Of a stretch of 64,000 nucleotides of DNA, positions 1-11,055 are shown one piece after another. Origin of the DNA: Liolophura sinensis (Eukaryota; Mollusca; Polyplacophora; Chitonida; Chitonidae); the NCBI RefSeq assembly GCF_032854445.1, contig NC_088305.1, forward strand, positions 4,009,152 to 4,073,151, written 5' to 3'. Position numbers and translations under genes: made by a program. The notes under the pieces were generated by a model. That model was not told the origin of the DNA. It saw nothing but the letters and a program-made list of their open reading frames with translations, and ran no database searches. Within the stretch, counting starts at the first letter, position 1; each line of letters opens with the position of its first letter.

Positions 1-2571
1 CACCAAATAGGTCAGCAAACTGACTCCCAGTTCAATTTCAGCGACAGAGACTCGATGTCATATGGCCTCTATAAAAGCAATCTTGACTTGGTTACATAAC
101 ATGTCTCACCTCGACCACAGGTTCTCTATCCGAAAGTGTCTTAAATGGGAATTTGCAAAACACTGTAAATCCTACATAAAAAGAAAATAAAAATAGATTC
201 GGGTGTAAGGTGGAATTCAGTCTATCAAAAATCAGTTCATACTGATGATAGGCTGACTGAATCAAGCAGGTTAATTGCATTATTGTAAACAGTTTTTAAG
301 GGAATATAACGTAAGGATGTTCGCCTTACTCGTCAGGTTAGTGACAGGCTTCTTGTTAGAAAAGCTCAGACAGTCTGGCTGTATTGCTCAAGATTTATGT
401 TCATAAACTTTGGCGTCTAACTATGAAACCGGTATTGGTCTCCAATTTTCTGCTTTTAATTTGTCGCTTATATTCAGTTGTCTGTAATGTTAGTCGTCCT
501 CACTACAATGTACCAAAATTGCCTTACGTCAGTGACACATGACGCGACGAGCTCCACACATAAATATGTTGGGCGTACATAATATCGCAAACAAATGCAG
601 TTAGATTTCTATTTCTGAGTCATAATGTTAGACTGCACGAGCTCGTTTTCGACACCTAGAGGTTAATGCTTCGGGTGACGTCATAATTGTTCAAAAGAAG
701 GTAGACAATGGGTGTGGAATTTGTTTTGCAATAGCAGAACAACAAGTGGTCAGAACACACTCCACGCAGTGGAATGCTAACATCGAACTCTGAAGCTTTA
801 AATCTGAACTCATATAGCCTCTTGTAGCTATCTTACTGGCTTAAGATCATATACATGTTGCTACAGGAGGGAAAAAAGTTTCATTTATTAGGATTATATT
901 CAAACTTTAAACTTGAAATAATTTTAAACATGGCAGTTTGAGACTTCAGAGTCGATCATTGTTTATTTAACTCGTGTCGTTCTACGTCAAACACACCCAA
1001 GTCTGCCCATTACTCAGCCTGTCACTAGTTTTTGAGTAAATATGACACCAGAGTTAATGGAGACTCGATGTTGAAAACCAGTTTTCCTCTCTACACACAT
1101 AGCCATGTCCCAACCAGTTTGGAGTGTGGAAGTCGTTTATTCTAATTTAATAATGACAACAGAGGAGACAAGCTTTCGACTGATGATAATGTTCTGTTTA
1201 GATTTCCATGCATTGTTTCTATTAAATTTAACACCTTGTCGAAGGGTTGCGGGAACCATTTTAACAAGTGCGTGTGAGTTGTTAGATTTCTGATTGAAGA
1301 TGAACGCAACTATGACCTTGATGTATGCAATCTTTATTGGAAACAGTCGAATTTGGCTAAGTCCTAGTGGCTAATACGTCATTTAGATCGCGTCTATCTG
1401 TCCAGTGTGTACGAGACCAACGTGTCAGCATTTGTACTGCAATCTACATGTTATTCTGAAGGCGTTATCTCAGCAGCTCAGTTAATAAACGAGTATAAGT
1501 GCAATTCATGACATCAGAAATGAATTGCTGTGGTCCAAAATGACACCCGTCTATCAAAAATATCCATTTACACCGATTTCATACTGTTACAAGGCAAAAT
1601 ACTCATTACAAAAAGCTTTTTGTCAATCCCAAGCGCAAGTGTGACACCTTGAGCATGTGTTATGGGATCATCAGTCATTACATGACAAGTTTATATGATA
1701 TGTATATCAATATATACACACAGAGGAGTACAGTGAGGGATGATGAAAACTTTTTCTACTTTTGCAAATAAGTTTTTATCTACACACCGCTACGTTCCCA
1801 CCTGTTATATTATATAAGATTATGAAACATGTTTGCTGTTGTGGGGCAACTGCCTGTTAAGCCCAAAGGATGATATCCATCAATGAGAACCGATTCATCC
1901 TTTTACACCTTGCAATTTGTGTGCCAGTTTTGTGCAGCATTCTATGCAGAAAATCCCGTGCCTTGAAAGGCAAAGTCCTACTGCCAAAGTTTCCTCTTGT
2001 TTAAGTGCTTTGCCGAAAATTCCAAGCGGTAAAATGTATCACTTGTTTGCAGTTTGACTGGCTTGACTATAGACATGACCAATTATCAAAGATGTCAAAT
2101 AATCTCCACAAGGTTATTTTTACTGCTTGCTTCCTCCTCGGAGTTGTGGCAGAAAGTCTAAGCTGACCCAATGGCACATTGATTCTCAGTTTTGTTTACG
2201 CAACACAAACGCGATGTAAGAAGAACAATCTTGACTTGACTAAATGAGAAGCTCAGAGTCAGATGTTATTAAAACAAAACACTTTTTGAAAAAGAGAAAA
2301 ACAGAAACTGGCAAATCACATTAGATCTTCGCTTGAAAAACAAATAGATTCTATTGGAACTGAATTACTTGGACAAGAGTTGGTATAGAGAGAATTTTAA
2401 TCCACATGGAAAGTCAGATGGAATGCCAAATGTCCCTGAAAAGTTAGCAAAAATTTATTTGTTTTTTGTGTAGTAAGTTGAACGTTTTACAAAATGTGTA
2501 TATCGTGTCAGTATTTGCTGACGAACAGTCTGAATTTAATCATTAAGAATTCTTCTTCCAATACCTGACTT
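1..2571. other. Unassigned AT-rich stretch
   Basis: I find no spliceable coding frame, SINE or tandem array here. The only short site of note is a full CRE palindrome (TGACGTCA) at 676-683. Probably intronic or intergenic. Confidence 0.5.
676..683. promoter_or_regulatory. CRE palindrome TGACGTCA
   Basis: Perfect 8-bp CREB/ATF-type palindrome, one of at least seven in the window. No promoter or exon is recognised beside it, so function is uncertain. Confidence 0.25.
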
Positions 2572-3525
2572 GCAGAAATATTCCTGGTTTGTACCGTTGC
2601 TCCTGACTTATACCACTATCCTTGTCTTGCACCAGTATCACTGATATGTACCGTTGTCCATGATTTGTACCATTGTCCCTAACTTGTACCACTGTCCTTG
2701 ACTTGTATCGGTATCCCGGACTTGTACCCTTGCCCCTGACTTCTACCGTGCCCCTGACTTCTACCGTTGACTATGACTTCTACCGTTGCCCCTGATCTCT
2801 ACCTTAGACCCGGACTTGTACCGTTGCCGCTGGCTCGTACAACTATCCTGGACTTTTAAAAGTCCAGATTGCCCCTGACTTCTACTGTTCCCCCTGATTT
2901 GTACCATTATCGCTAACGTGTACCATTGCCTCTGACTAGTACCGTGGTCCCTGACTTGTACCACTGTCCCTAACTTGCTCCACTATCTCTGATTTGTACT
3001 GCGTGTACCCTTACTCCTTACTTGTAATACTGCCCCTGACTTGTACCAGTATCCCTGACTTGTACCGTTGCCTCTGACTTGTACCAGCATCCCTGACATG
3101 TGCTGTTGCCTCTGACTTACACCGGTACCCCTGACATGTGACGTGGTCTCTGACATGTACCAGCATCATTGACAATCAGGGGCAACTTGTGCCGTTGCCC
3201 CGGACTTGCAGGAGTATCCCTGACATTTACCGTTGCCTCTGACTTGCACCAGTATCCCTGACTTGTACCGTTTGCCTCTGACTTGTACCAGCATCCCTGA
3301 CATTTGCCATTGCCTCTGACTTGCACCAGTATCCCTGACTTGTACCGTTGCCTCTGGCTTGTACCAGTATCCCTGACATTTACCGTTGCCCATGACTTGT
3401 ACCAGCATTCCTGACATGTGTTGTCGCCTCCAACTTACACCAATACCCCTGACATTTACCGTTGCCCCTGACTTGCACCAGTATCCCTGACTCGAACCAC
3501 AACCTCTGACTTATACCGATGCCCC
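2572..3525. repeat. 19-bp minisatellite array
   Basis: Degenerate tandem array of about 50 units of 19 bp built on TGACTTGTACCGTTGCCTC. Two unit types, ending GTTGCC.. and AGTATCCC, tend to alternate, giving a loose 38-bp period. Since 19 is not a multiple of 3, three units make a 57-bp coding period; this explains the 67-83 codon repetitive open frames on the minus strand, which I treat as artefacts. Confidence 0.9.
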
Positions 3526-3545
3526 TGACGTTGTCCACATCCGGT

Positions 3546-3564
3546 GAATTGATTATTATTATTA
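3546..3564. repeat. Short (ATT)n microsatellite
   Basis: About five ATT repeats just after the 19-bp array. Confidence 0.6.
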
Positions 3565-3719
3565 TGATAACGCTTTATTTCATTCATTATTAACACCGTA
3601 ATCAGATATTTTTCACTAATATGTAGATTGCCAGGTTTATGGGTGGACTGGCAGTCCCCGAGTAAATGGGAGTAAATCTTCATAAGGTGCCTGACAAACC
3701 TCCATATTTAAACTCGTAG

Positions 3720-3805
3720 TAGAATCTGGATTCAGCGAAAACTAGATTCGAACACACGACCTGATTGTCATGGGCCTGATAGTCGGAGCCTTTTTAACGA
3801 CGTAA
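3720..3805 (-). mobile_element. tRNA-like SINE head remnant
   Basis: Read on the minus strand this ends in GTGTTCGAATC, a good tRNA B-box, with a weak A-box upstream. No complete tRNA fold is evident. A tRNA-derived SINE head or tRNA pseudogene is the likeliest reading. Confidence 0.35.
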
Positions 3806-3953
3806 ACCAGTAAGGAACAGCGCTCTTTGAGATGTATAGGCCTTCTTACATCGAAGAAGATGCTTGCACCCAGGAAGGAGCGTACATGTATAGGTAGCAA
3901 CTGGCTGCACTGTAGACCGATGCATAAATAACTGGTCAATCCAATGTATCAGA

Positions 3954-4260
3954 CCGGCCCCGATAGGTCAGTTGGTAGCGTGCGCTACTGGGACGGTGGA
4001 TCCAGGGTCAATCTTCAGTCGGGTCCCAACGAAGACCTTCCTTGCTTGGCGTTCAGCATTCAGCGGATAGTGCAACGACTGGTTGACCTGTATCACGTGC
4101 TATCGGTAAGTCGTCTCAGTGAAGCAGCACTAGATCAAAAAGCAGTGGAAATCCGTCCTGCAACAAGGAGGCACATTATATGCACCCTGAAGATTTCTTG
4201 GTCGTCATATGACTGAAAAGTTGTTAAGTACGTCGTTAAAACCCAAGAATTCACTCATTC
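3954..4260 (+). mobile_element. SINE family A copy (diverged)
   Basis: A tRNA-like head (GGTCAGTTGGTAGCG A-box) is followed by the family body (CTTGGCGTTCAGCAT, then GCAACGACTGGTTGACC), the GGAAATCCGTCCTGCAACAA block and the terminal TGACTGAAAAGTTGTTAAG segment, ending in a decayed ACTC tail. About 305 bp, near full length. Confidence 0.8.
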
Positions 4261-4390
4261 CCTTCAATGTATTATTTTAAGTTTCGTCGCATGGAGCGTG
4301 AGCTCAAACTAGCTAGTGAATGTAACAGAGATGCAAGCCTGCTAATTGACACACGCAGGTGTTGAAGGACGTCTTTAAATAATGTCCGTA

Positions 4391-4560
4391 AGTGGGAAGG
4401 TCTGTCGGCAACCTGAGGATGGCCGTGGGTTTCCCCCGGGCTCTGCCCAGTGTCCTCCCACCATAGTGGTGGCCGCCGTCGTATACGTATAAGTGAAATG
4501 TTCTTGAGTATGGCGTATAACACCAATGAAATAAATAAATAAATAAATAAATAAATAAAA
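4391..4560 (+). mobile_element. SINE family B, 3' part
   Basis: 5'-truncated copy carrying the central GTGGGTTTCCCCCGGGCTCT block, the GCCGCCGTCGTA core (with a small internal duplication), and an (AAAT)n tail about 28 bp long. Confidence 0.85.
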
Positions 4561-4829
4561 TTATGTCCCTAAGACTATACTGGAGACAGAGTGGATTAGC
4601 TTAGTGTTGGTGGATATATGAACAAGTGCCAAAAGTTTTAGCATTTTGTTTGACAATGAATTTCTGATTTTACACCTTTGGCAGAGGATTACTGACGTTA
4701 AACCGTCAGTCACAGTTGGCCTTCGATATTCCACAAGGCTCCGCAAAGTCACAGACTAAAGCGGGTCACAGTGTAATATTATCAATGTTTTGAGCAATCA
4801 ACACGCGTGCTGCTCTTGACAGGAATGTT

Positions 4830-5070
4830 ATTTGTTTTATGGATCGTCTCGAATTCGCGGACAAAAACCGTGAAACTTTGAATAATCAAAGCCTTTGGAT
4901 TTGTCATCCAAATCGCATTCTGAGCACGTCTTGCTCAAAAAGTGAGATTTAGTTCGGTTTTGTTAGCCATGTGGAAGTTTTAATCCCAATTTGCGTGAAA
5001 TGCCTTATGGTGCTTAATGAAAGAAGTTTGGTGAAAAATGTCCAGAAACGAAAGTCAGTAAATTTGACAG
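4830..5070 (+). repeat. Dispersed repeat family H, copy 1
   Basis: Diverged direct copy of 8775-9005. Shared landmarks are ACTTTGAAT, TTTGTCATCCA, GAGCACG and GTCAGTAAAT in the same order. Identity is low, so this is an old repeat. Confidence 0.45.
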
Positions 5071-5329
5071 ATGACTAGTGCTTTGTGTCCTGTAATCAAG
5101 GCTTTCTTCTGCTACTAGCCGTGGGACGCATGGACCAACCACAAGTAATACACAAAAAAAGCAATCACAATCACAAGTTCTCTTCACCTTTTATGAAAAA
5201 TAAAATCAGGAGAGTGATAATAACTGTCAAGAGAAAGTTGCATATTTTAACTGAGAGAATTAATGAAAAACAGAAGCCGAACAGAAGTTTCATGTACATC
5301 TATTATTTATTATATGCCACACAGGCCTA

Positions 5330-5343
5330 AAGGTCATGACCTT
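5330..5343. promoter_or_regulatory. Perfect IR0 nuclear-receptor half-site palindrome
   Basis: AAGGTCATGACCTT is two AGGTCA half-sites inverted with no spacer. This is the classic palindromic response element bound by thyroid-hormone, retinoid and RXR-type receptors. The sequence match is exact; occupancy and target gene are unknown. Confidence 0.4.
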
Positions 5344-6179
5344 GCGTGTGGTCAAGACGGCTATTTTTCAATAGTTCGGAAATGAGGTGTTGGTCCAACA
5401 GACTCAGATTCAGGCATGGACACTCTGGGAGGCCCCTGTGTCTATCCATTTCATTCTGTGGTTCACAACACGCTCGTAAGATGTTCAGGGGGCGCTGCAA
5501 TCAACCAGACGAAAAACTAATAATCGCTCCCAATCCTGAAAGTACAGTTGTCGTTGTTGTTGTTAAGATAATCAGACGTCAGTCATGGATGAGTTATGCT
5601 AATTACACAAAAAATTACCTGGACTTTTTAGTAGTTTTGCTGATGATTTAATTACAGGTGTTGTGACAATATTTGACAACCCTTTTGAATTTGTAATGAT
5701 ATTATGAGTGTTGTCAATATTTCAGCAGCTGATTCAAACCTGTTGTTGTTTACATTTTGGTCGAAGTAGTCCCTAGTGTCCACCATCATCTTGCATGGGC
5801 ACACTCACAGTCAGAAGTTGCCCATCAGCCCCATGGGTTTAGGGGGCCCCTAAATTTACACTGACTTTCAAAATGTAATATTGTTTTTTTTTCCTTGTTG
5901 TTTTGTTTTTTGATTTTTTTTGTTTTTCTTTTTGCATATGTGGCAGGCGACAACCCATATGTTTGCCCAGGGACCCATGATAATATCATGGTTAGACATG
6001 TAAGTCTAAAGACGTACAGCCCTGGTGCCCAGGCAATTAACCCGATACACACTGAAACATTTGATATAGGTCCCCTTATGACATTGAAACATTAGTATTT
6101 TGTATGCCAGTGGGCACTAATCATGTTCTATGGGGAACTCACTTGGAATGTTACAAACAATACGTGTAACAGGTGGTAG

Positions 6180-6545
6180 TCTTCACATCTGACCGGCCCT
6201 GATAACACAGTTGGTAGAGCGTCCGCTTCTAAGGCGGTAGATCCAGAGTCAATCCTGGGTCGAGTCAAACCTAAGTTGTCACTTCCTCGCTTGTCCTTCA
6301 GCATGAAGGGGATTGTGCAACGACTGGTTGACCCATATCAGTATAATGGCTTGGGTGGTGCGGCGTACTTGCCTTCGGTAAGGCGTCTGAGTAAAGCAAC
6401 AAAAGATAAAAAAAGGCGGTGAAAATCTGTCCTGCAACAAGGAGGCACATTACATGTATTCTAAGGATTCCTTCGTTGTCATATGACTGAAAAATTGTTA
6501 AGTACGACATTAAACCCCAACCACTCACTCACTCACTCTTCACAT
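6180..6545 (+). mobile_element. SINE family A with target-site duplication
   Basis: Near-complete element at about 6190-6536, from the tRNA-like head (CACAGTTGGTAGAGCGTCCG) to the (ACTC)n tail. It is flanked by TCTTCACAT at 6180-6188 and 6537-6545, a target-site duplication typical of LINE-mediated retroposition. Confidence 0.88.
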
Positions 6546-7038
6546 TTGCTCACTGAGTGTTACTTTCACTTTCAAGGACAACAATAACAACTGTGCTCTT
6601 CTATATATATTGAACGTCAGGCAGAAATGAAAACATGTACATGATTGAAAATCTAATCAAAAAAAGTAACGGTGTATTTGGGGCAGTGTTCTCGTAGACT
6701 TTATTTCACTATAATTTGAACTTCATGTGAGCCCTGTCCTTAATACCAGTAAAGTTCTACGGCCCGTTCATGTACCAAGAGTCATGAGAGTAGGCCTACT
6801 AGCCAACAGCCAACACAAGAATACATACCAAAAATGGTCTTGGGGCAATAAAATTTTAAAACATAAAGACTAATAAATTTATCTTTCACCAAAAGAAAAT
6901 ATTTCTTATGAAGTAAGAAACAAAAGAGCACACAAGTACGTCCGAACATGGGAAATCAGCTGAAAGGAAATGTGGTAATTCTTGACGCGGGAGGGGTTGT
7001 TATTTCAATTTACCATTGACAGAAGCGCCCCCTATAGC
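6546..7038. other. Unassigned AT-rich stretch
   Basis: Nothing recognisable; no open frame with splice signals. Confidence 0.4.
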
Positions 7039-7104
7039 CATAACGGGGGCATCGCCACAGATGAGAGCAGCTCAAGCGCTCATCTGTGGTGATGCACCGC
7101 TATG
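7039..7104. ncRNA. Hairpin resembling a miRNA precursor (or MITE remnant)
   Basis: Arms 7039-7065 and 7079-7104 are near-perfect inverted repeats. The inner 17 bp (GCATCGCCACAGATGAG against CTCATCTGTGGTGATGC) has a single mismatch, which would be a G-U wobble in RNA on the plus strand. The 13-nt loop can close two further pairs. Length and shape suit a pre-miRNA; no seed is recognised. Confidence 0.3.
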
Positions 7105-7499
7105 ATACCCAGGGACGCTTACAAGCTTTCTCGTTGGAAAGACAGAGCCTGCGGCATCACAATTTACAATGTTCAGATTACAAACCGTACCCACATTTCG
7201 GTAGCCACATAGCCGAATGTCGGTAGACGCACAGCCAAAGCTGCAGACTTACATAGCAGTGTAGAACTTGCAACGTTCAAAGTTACACGCATACAGTTTT
7301 GGCGGACATCCCCTCCCATAATGATTAGCCCTCCACCAATGTGAGTACTAATCGTATTTAAGCACCGTAAGGTTCCGGAAGAAAGAAGCCAGTATCCGAT
7401 AGGTCGAACAGCGGACGGACTGGAAACAGATGTTACAATCATATCTAGTAAAAATCTGAGGTTATAAGCTGAGGTAAGTAGACATGACCAGCTTGCTTA

Positions 7500-8165
7500 C
7501 AAAATCACCCATGATGAAATCCCAGTTGCTACACATCATTCACCAAAAAATCATCAACCCCCGATGATGAATTCCCCCGTTGGATCAAATCATTCACCAA
7601 ACACATCATCAGATCACCGATGATGAAACCTTTCGTTGGTGCCCATTATTCACCAAACAATTCATCAGATCACCGATGATGACACCCTTCGTTGGTGCCC
7701 ATTATTCACCAAACAAATCATCAGATCACCGATGATGACACCCTTCGTTGGTGCCCATTATTCACCAAACAATTCATCAGATCACCGATGATGACACCCT
7801 TCGTTGGTGCCCATTATTCACCAAACAATTCATCAGATCACCGATGATGACACCCTTCGTTGGTGCCCATTATTCACCAAACAAATCATCAGATCACCGA
7901 TGATGACACCCTTCGTTGGTGCCCATTATTCACCAAACAATTCATCAGATCACCGATGATGAAACCCTTCGTTGGTGCCCATTATTCACCAAACAAATCA
8001 TCAGATCACCGATGATGAAACCCTTCGTTGGTGCCCATTATTCACCAAACAAGTCATCAAATCATTGAGGAGGAAATCCCCCGTGGGCGCACATCATTCA
8101 ACAAACAAATCATCAAATCATCGATGACGAAAGCTCCCATCATTCAACAAACAACTGATAAGCAT
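7500..8165. repeat. 56-bp minisatellite array
   Basis: About 12 tandem units of 56 bp with landmarks CGTTGGTGCCCATTATTCAC and ATCACCGATGATG. The central units (about 7640-8035) are almost identical, while both flanks decay. No unique spacers, so not a CRISPR array. The open frame at 8028 runs through it by chance. Confidence 0.92.
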
Positions 8166-9562
8166 TGTACAATTTTACAGCTTATAATGAGTCGTCCGGA
8201 ATTTGCATAAAGTAACAAGTGAATAATTTGCTGACTTGACCCGTGGATTTATTAACAGTTAGCAACGTTTGACTTTGTGGACTAATTCTGGTGTTAATAA
8301 TACCATTAACTTAGCCGTTTTTCCACAACTTCGTCTTCCATGTTGGAATATCTGTGGAATGGATCATGGAATCGCATAATGCATATCTGTCTTGTGTGCA
8401 TGGAATCGCATAATACAAGCACACTTAACAAGGATTTCATCTCAACGCGAAAATAACAGCTGGAAAATTCTAGTGTTCACATTGTCTGCTTTGAACCGTT
8501 TGGATGTCGTCGATAAAACCGTACTTAGCACCCATACACTTAACCGCCATTAAAACGGTGAAAATAATAAAAAAAAACAACAAATAATGTTAATTAAAAT
8601 ATGGCTCTAAGTGCTCTTTCAGACAAAGCTTAATCACTTAGTCCTTTCGTTTACTTTGGGCTTTATAAATGGTTTTGGTAAACTGACAAATAAGCTTCAT
8701 GTTTCGGTATCCATAAATCTATAACATAAATATAATCGGTGTTGTTCGTGATTTCTTCCTCAGCTTCTTCCATTATAGGATAAAGCTGAGAGACTTTGAA
8801 TGATTAGGCCGCCCTGTTTTGTCCTGTCATCCATATTCCGAGCACGACTGCCATGGCAAATGAGTTGTGTTGTTTTGCCATCTCGAGGTTTTGGACCTGC
8901 CAGGGAGTGGTTGAAATGAGCAACATTTTATTTAATGTCCCACGCAAACTAGTTATTGGCAAACTTCTCAGGAGCCTTGAAACAGGACGTCAGTAAATCT
9001 TAAACCTCCCCAGAGTTCTTGAGAGCATAATTAATGTGTCGGCGACGAGATTTTTTTTATTCTGTCCAAGTTTTAGTTCAACGAATGACTTTAACGGATA
9101 CATATGATATGTGAATGCAATACACAAGTAGATGGTCACTTAATTCTGATTCGACTTACCATCTACTGTCGTTGTGTCATTTACTCAAAGTTTTAATCAG
9201 ATGAATTTTCTATCTGTACAGTTTCACGTTATCAAACTTTTCATCAACAGGCTCAGCCTGCGACCGAGTTTTTTTGAATATTTTGTGCATGAAAGTTTTA
9301 AACATAAATCATAAAATCTGAATCAAAGAACAGATACTCTTTGGAGGCGTCTTCAAGGCAAGGTCAAAGTCTCCCTATTAGTTTGATTTAATAGTTTTGG
9401 TTGAATACATTTTCACTGTGCTTGCACTCAAAGCTTTTAGTTAAATAAATGGCTCCTGCTTAAAGGACGGATGTCAAAAATGTGACCGCAGGCCGACCGA
9501 CATACTGACGTGCAGACAGACAGGCAACAGACAGTGATTGAAACGACTCTTTGCCGTAGGCA
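8166..9562. other. Unassigned stretch with family H copy
   Basis: Contains copy 2 of dispersed family H (8775-9005). No exon seen. Confidence 0.45.
8775..9005 (+). repeat. Dispersed repeat family H, copy 2
   Basis: Direct diverged partner of 4830-5070, with collinear landmarks (ACTTTGAAT, TTTGTC..CATCCA, GAGCACG, GTCAGTAAAT). Confidence 0.45.
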
Positions 9563-9830
9563 TTTTTATTTATTCATTTTATTTATATGATTTGTGTTTT
9601 ACGCCAAACTTAAGAATATTTCACTTATGCCACGGCGGTACAAATTATGGTGGGAGAAAACCAAGCAGAGGCTGGGGGAAACCCACGACCATCTGCTGCT
9701 TGCTGGCAGACCTTTACACGTACAACCACAGAGAAAGCCAGCATGAACTGGACGACCTCACACCAACGGCATTGGTAAGAGGTTCCTGGTTCATTGCACC
9801 TTGATGGCACGCTAACCACCTCGGCAAGGG
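9563..9830 (-). mobile_element. SINE family B, full length, reverse
   Basis: On the minus strand it reads GGTGGTTAGCGTGCC (A-box), a class II tRNA-like head, GTCGTGGGTTTCCCCCAGCC, CATAAGTGAAATATTCTTAA and an AT-rich tail. It lies about 100 bp upstream of the exon at 9938, so it sits in the preceding intron of that gene. Confidence 0.85.
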
Positions 9831-9937
9831 AAGCACCTAAGACACTTGTGGGTGTAATAAATAAAACAGAATACACATTAGACGTCCTAAACCAAACTAA
9901 TAAGCGGCTAGAAGTTTTACGCTTTGTTTGTCTTTAG

Positions 9938-10204
9938 TTCCAAGAAAATTCCCCATTGGAGCCAGTCAAGCAGTTTATGTCCTGAAGATGGTCGTTGAGA
10001 GCAATGAATTCCCAGTCATCCGTGCCAAGTTGCCGACTCAGTATTCTCAAAGGGTAAGTCAATCATCATTTCGTACTCACCTCACCTGAACGAACAATGC
10101 TCTGTTCTGCATAGGTATTGTCTTATTTTGGTTAGATTCTGGAGAAGGAAGACGGTCCAGTAAATTTGGCGACGGTATCAGATCAATTGATTCAGCTAAG
10201 ATGA
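9938..10204 (+). CDS. 3' end of an unidentified protein gene (two exons)
   Basis: Exon 1 is 9938-10053. It follows a good acceptor (TTTGTTTGTCTTTAG) and ends at a consensus donor (AGG|GTAAGT). After two bases completing an earlier codon, 38 codons are open, starting PRKFPIGASQ and ending LPTQYSQR. The 82-bp intron 10054-10135 ends TTTTGGTTAG. Exon 2 opens in the matching phase (ILEKEDGPVN...), runs 22 codons to DQLIQLR and stops at TGA 10202-10204. The other two frames of exon 1 are closed. I do not recognise the family. Upstream exons are not identified; the preceding one should end with a single base of a split codon. It could be a gene fragment or retained pseudogene, but the agreement of splice sites and phase argues for a real transcript. 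Confidence 0.6.
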
Positions 10205-10339
10205 GATGTCAGGTAATGATTCAGTAGTCTAATGATCCAATCAGGAATTACCAAGTCTGAGGTGTAGAGATCAATGAAAACTTAGCCAGGTGTTATTCCA
10301 AATTCGTTACATGCATGCAGAATATTGAATTTATCAACT

Positions 10340-10470
10340 TATTTGATTGATCTTTTACGCCGTATTCAGCAATATTTCACTTATACGACGGCGGCCAGCA
10401 TTATGGTTGGAGGAAACCAGTCACGACCATCCGCAGGTTGCTGCACACCTTCATCTGATCTCGCCATGAA
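10340..10470 (-). mobile_element. SINE family B fragment, reverse
   Basis: Core and central blocks only (TTTTACGCCGTATTCAGC, TTCACTTATACGACGGCGGC, GACCATCCGCAGGTTGCTG). It starts about 135 bp after the stop codon of the 9938 gene, so it may lie in its 3' UTR. Confidence 0.75.
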
Positions 10471-10589
10471 ATGTAGATGGGTTGATAAACATCGAGATAC
10501 ACGTGGATTGAGTGAACCAGTGTTTGTAGATGAAGCGGTGTTATGGGCATATTAATTTTGTGATGATGCAACCGCATTGTTGATGCATT

Positions 10590-10760
10590 GGATGGACTGT
10601 GCTGTTGAGGAATAGACGATAAATGCTCGTTGGTGCTGGTGACTGGACTTTGTTGTTAGTGCTGGTGAATGAAGTGCTATTAATGACAGTGAATGGACGG
10701 TGCTGTTGGTGAATGGACGATTGGCTTGTGATTGTTAGTGACAGCGAGCGCACATTGCTG
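10590..10760. repeat. Degenerate short tandem repeat
   Basis: Irregular repetition of motifs such as GTGAATGGAC and GTGCTGTTGGTG at about 20-40 bp spacing. Probably a decayed minisatellite. Confidence 0.4.
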
Positions 10761-10883
10761 ATCTGTATGATGAAAAGACGGTATTTTAGGTTATGGTAAG
10801 CAGACAGTGGCTCTTGCTAGGCTGACATAAAACGTTTATTCATATTCACTCATACAGCTACTACAGCTCTAAACTGACAAGAG

Positions 10884-11055
10884 GCCGTATTTCACCGGTT
10901 ACGTGTGACCATCTGCCAACTATCACTCTGTCGACGTTGATCTGGTTTTACTCTCTATGCTGTAGCCGTATTTCACAGGTTATGTGTGACTATTTGCCGG
11001 CTATCACACTGTCGTCGTAGCTTTGGTATTACTCTCTGTGCTGTACGTCTTTAAG
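10884..11055 (+). repeat. Repeat family C, tandem pair
   Basis: Two head-to-tail 91-bp copies (10884-10974 and 10975 to about 11055). Each runs GCCGTATTTCAC, GGTTACGTGTGACC, a CTATCAC..TGTCG block, GTTTTACTCTCTATGCTGTA. Related copies occur at 31.2, 32.4, 42.4 and 42.7 kb. Confidence 0.75.

Larger units (their letters stand above)
4561..6179. other. Unassigned stretch with dispersed repeat and receptor palindrome
   Basis: Holds copy 1 of dispersed family H (about 4830-5070), a perfect AGGTCATGACCT palindrome (5330-5343) and T-rich sequence near 5885-5930. No credible exon found. Confidence 0.45.

Noticed and set aside
2761-3417. Repetitive minus-strand peptides
   Set aside because: Direct product of the 19-bp array read in three rotating frames.
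7500-8165. CRISPR-like array
   Set aside because: Whole 56-bp units repeat with no unique spacers, and the genome is eukaryotic.
9120-9250. Minus-strand donor-like GTAAGT at about 9157
   Set aside because: All three frames upstream of it on the minus strand are closed by stops.
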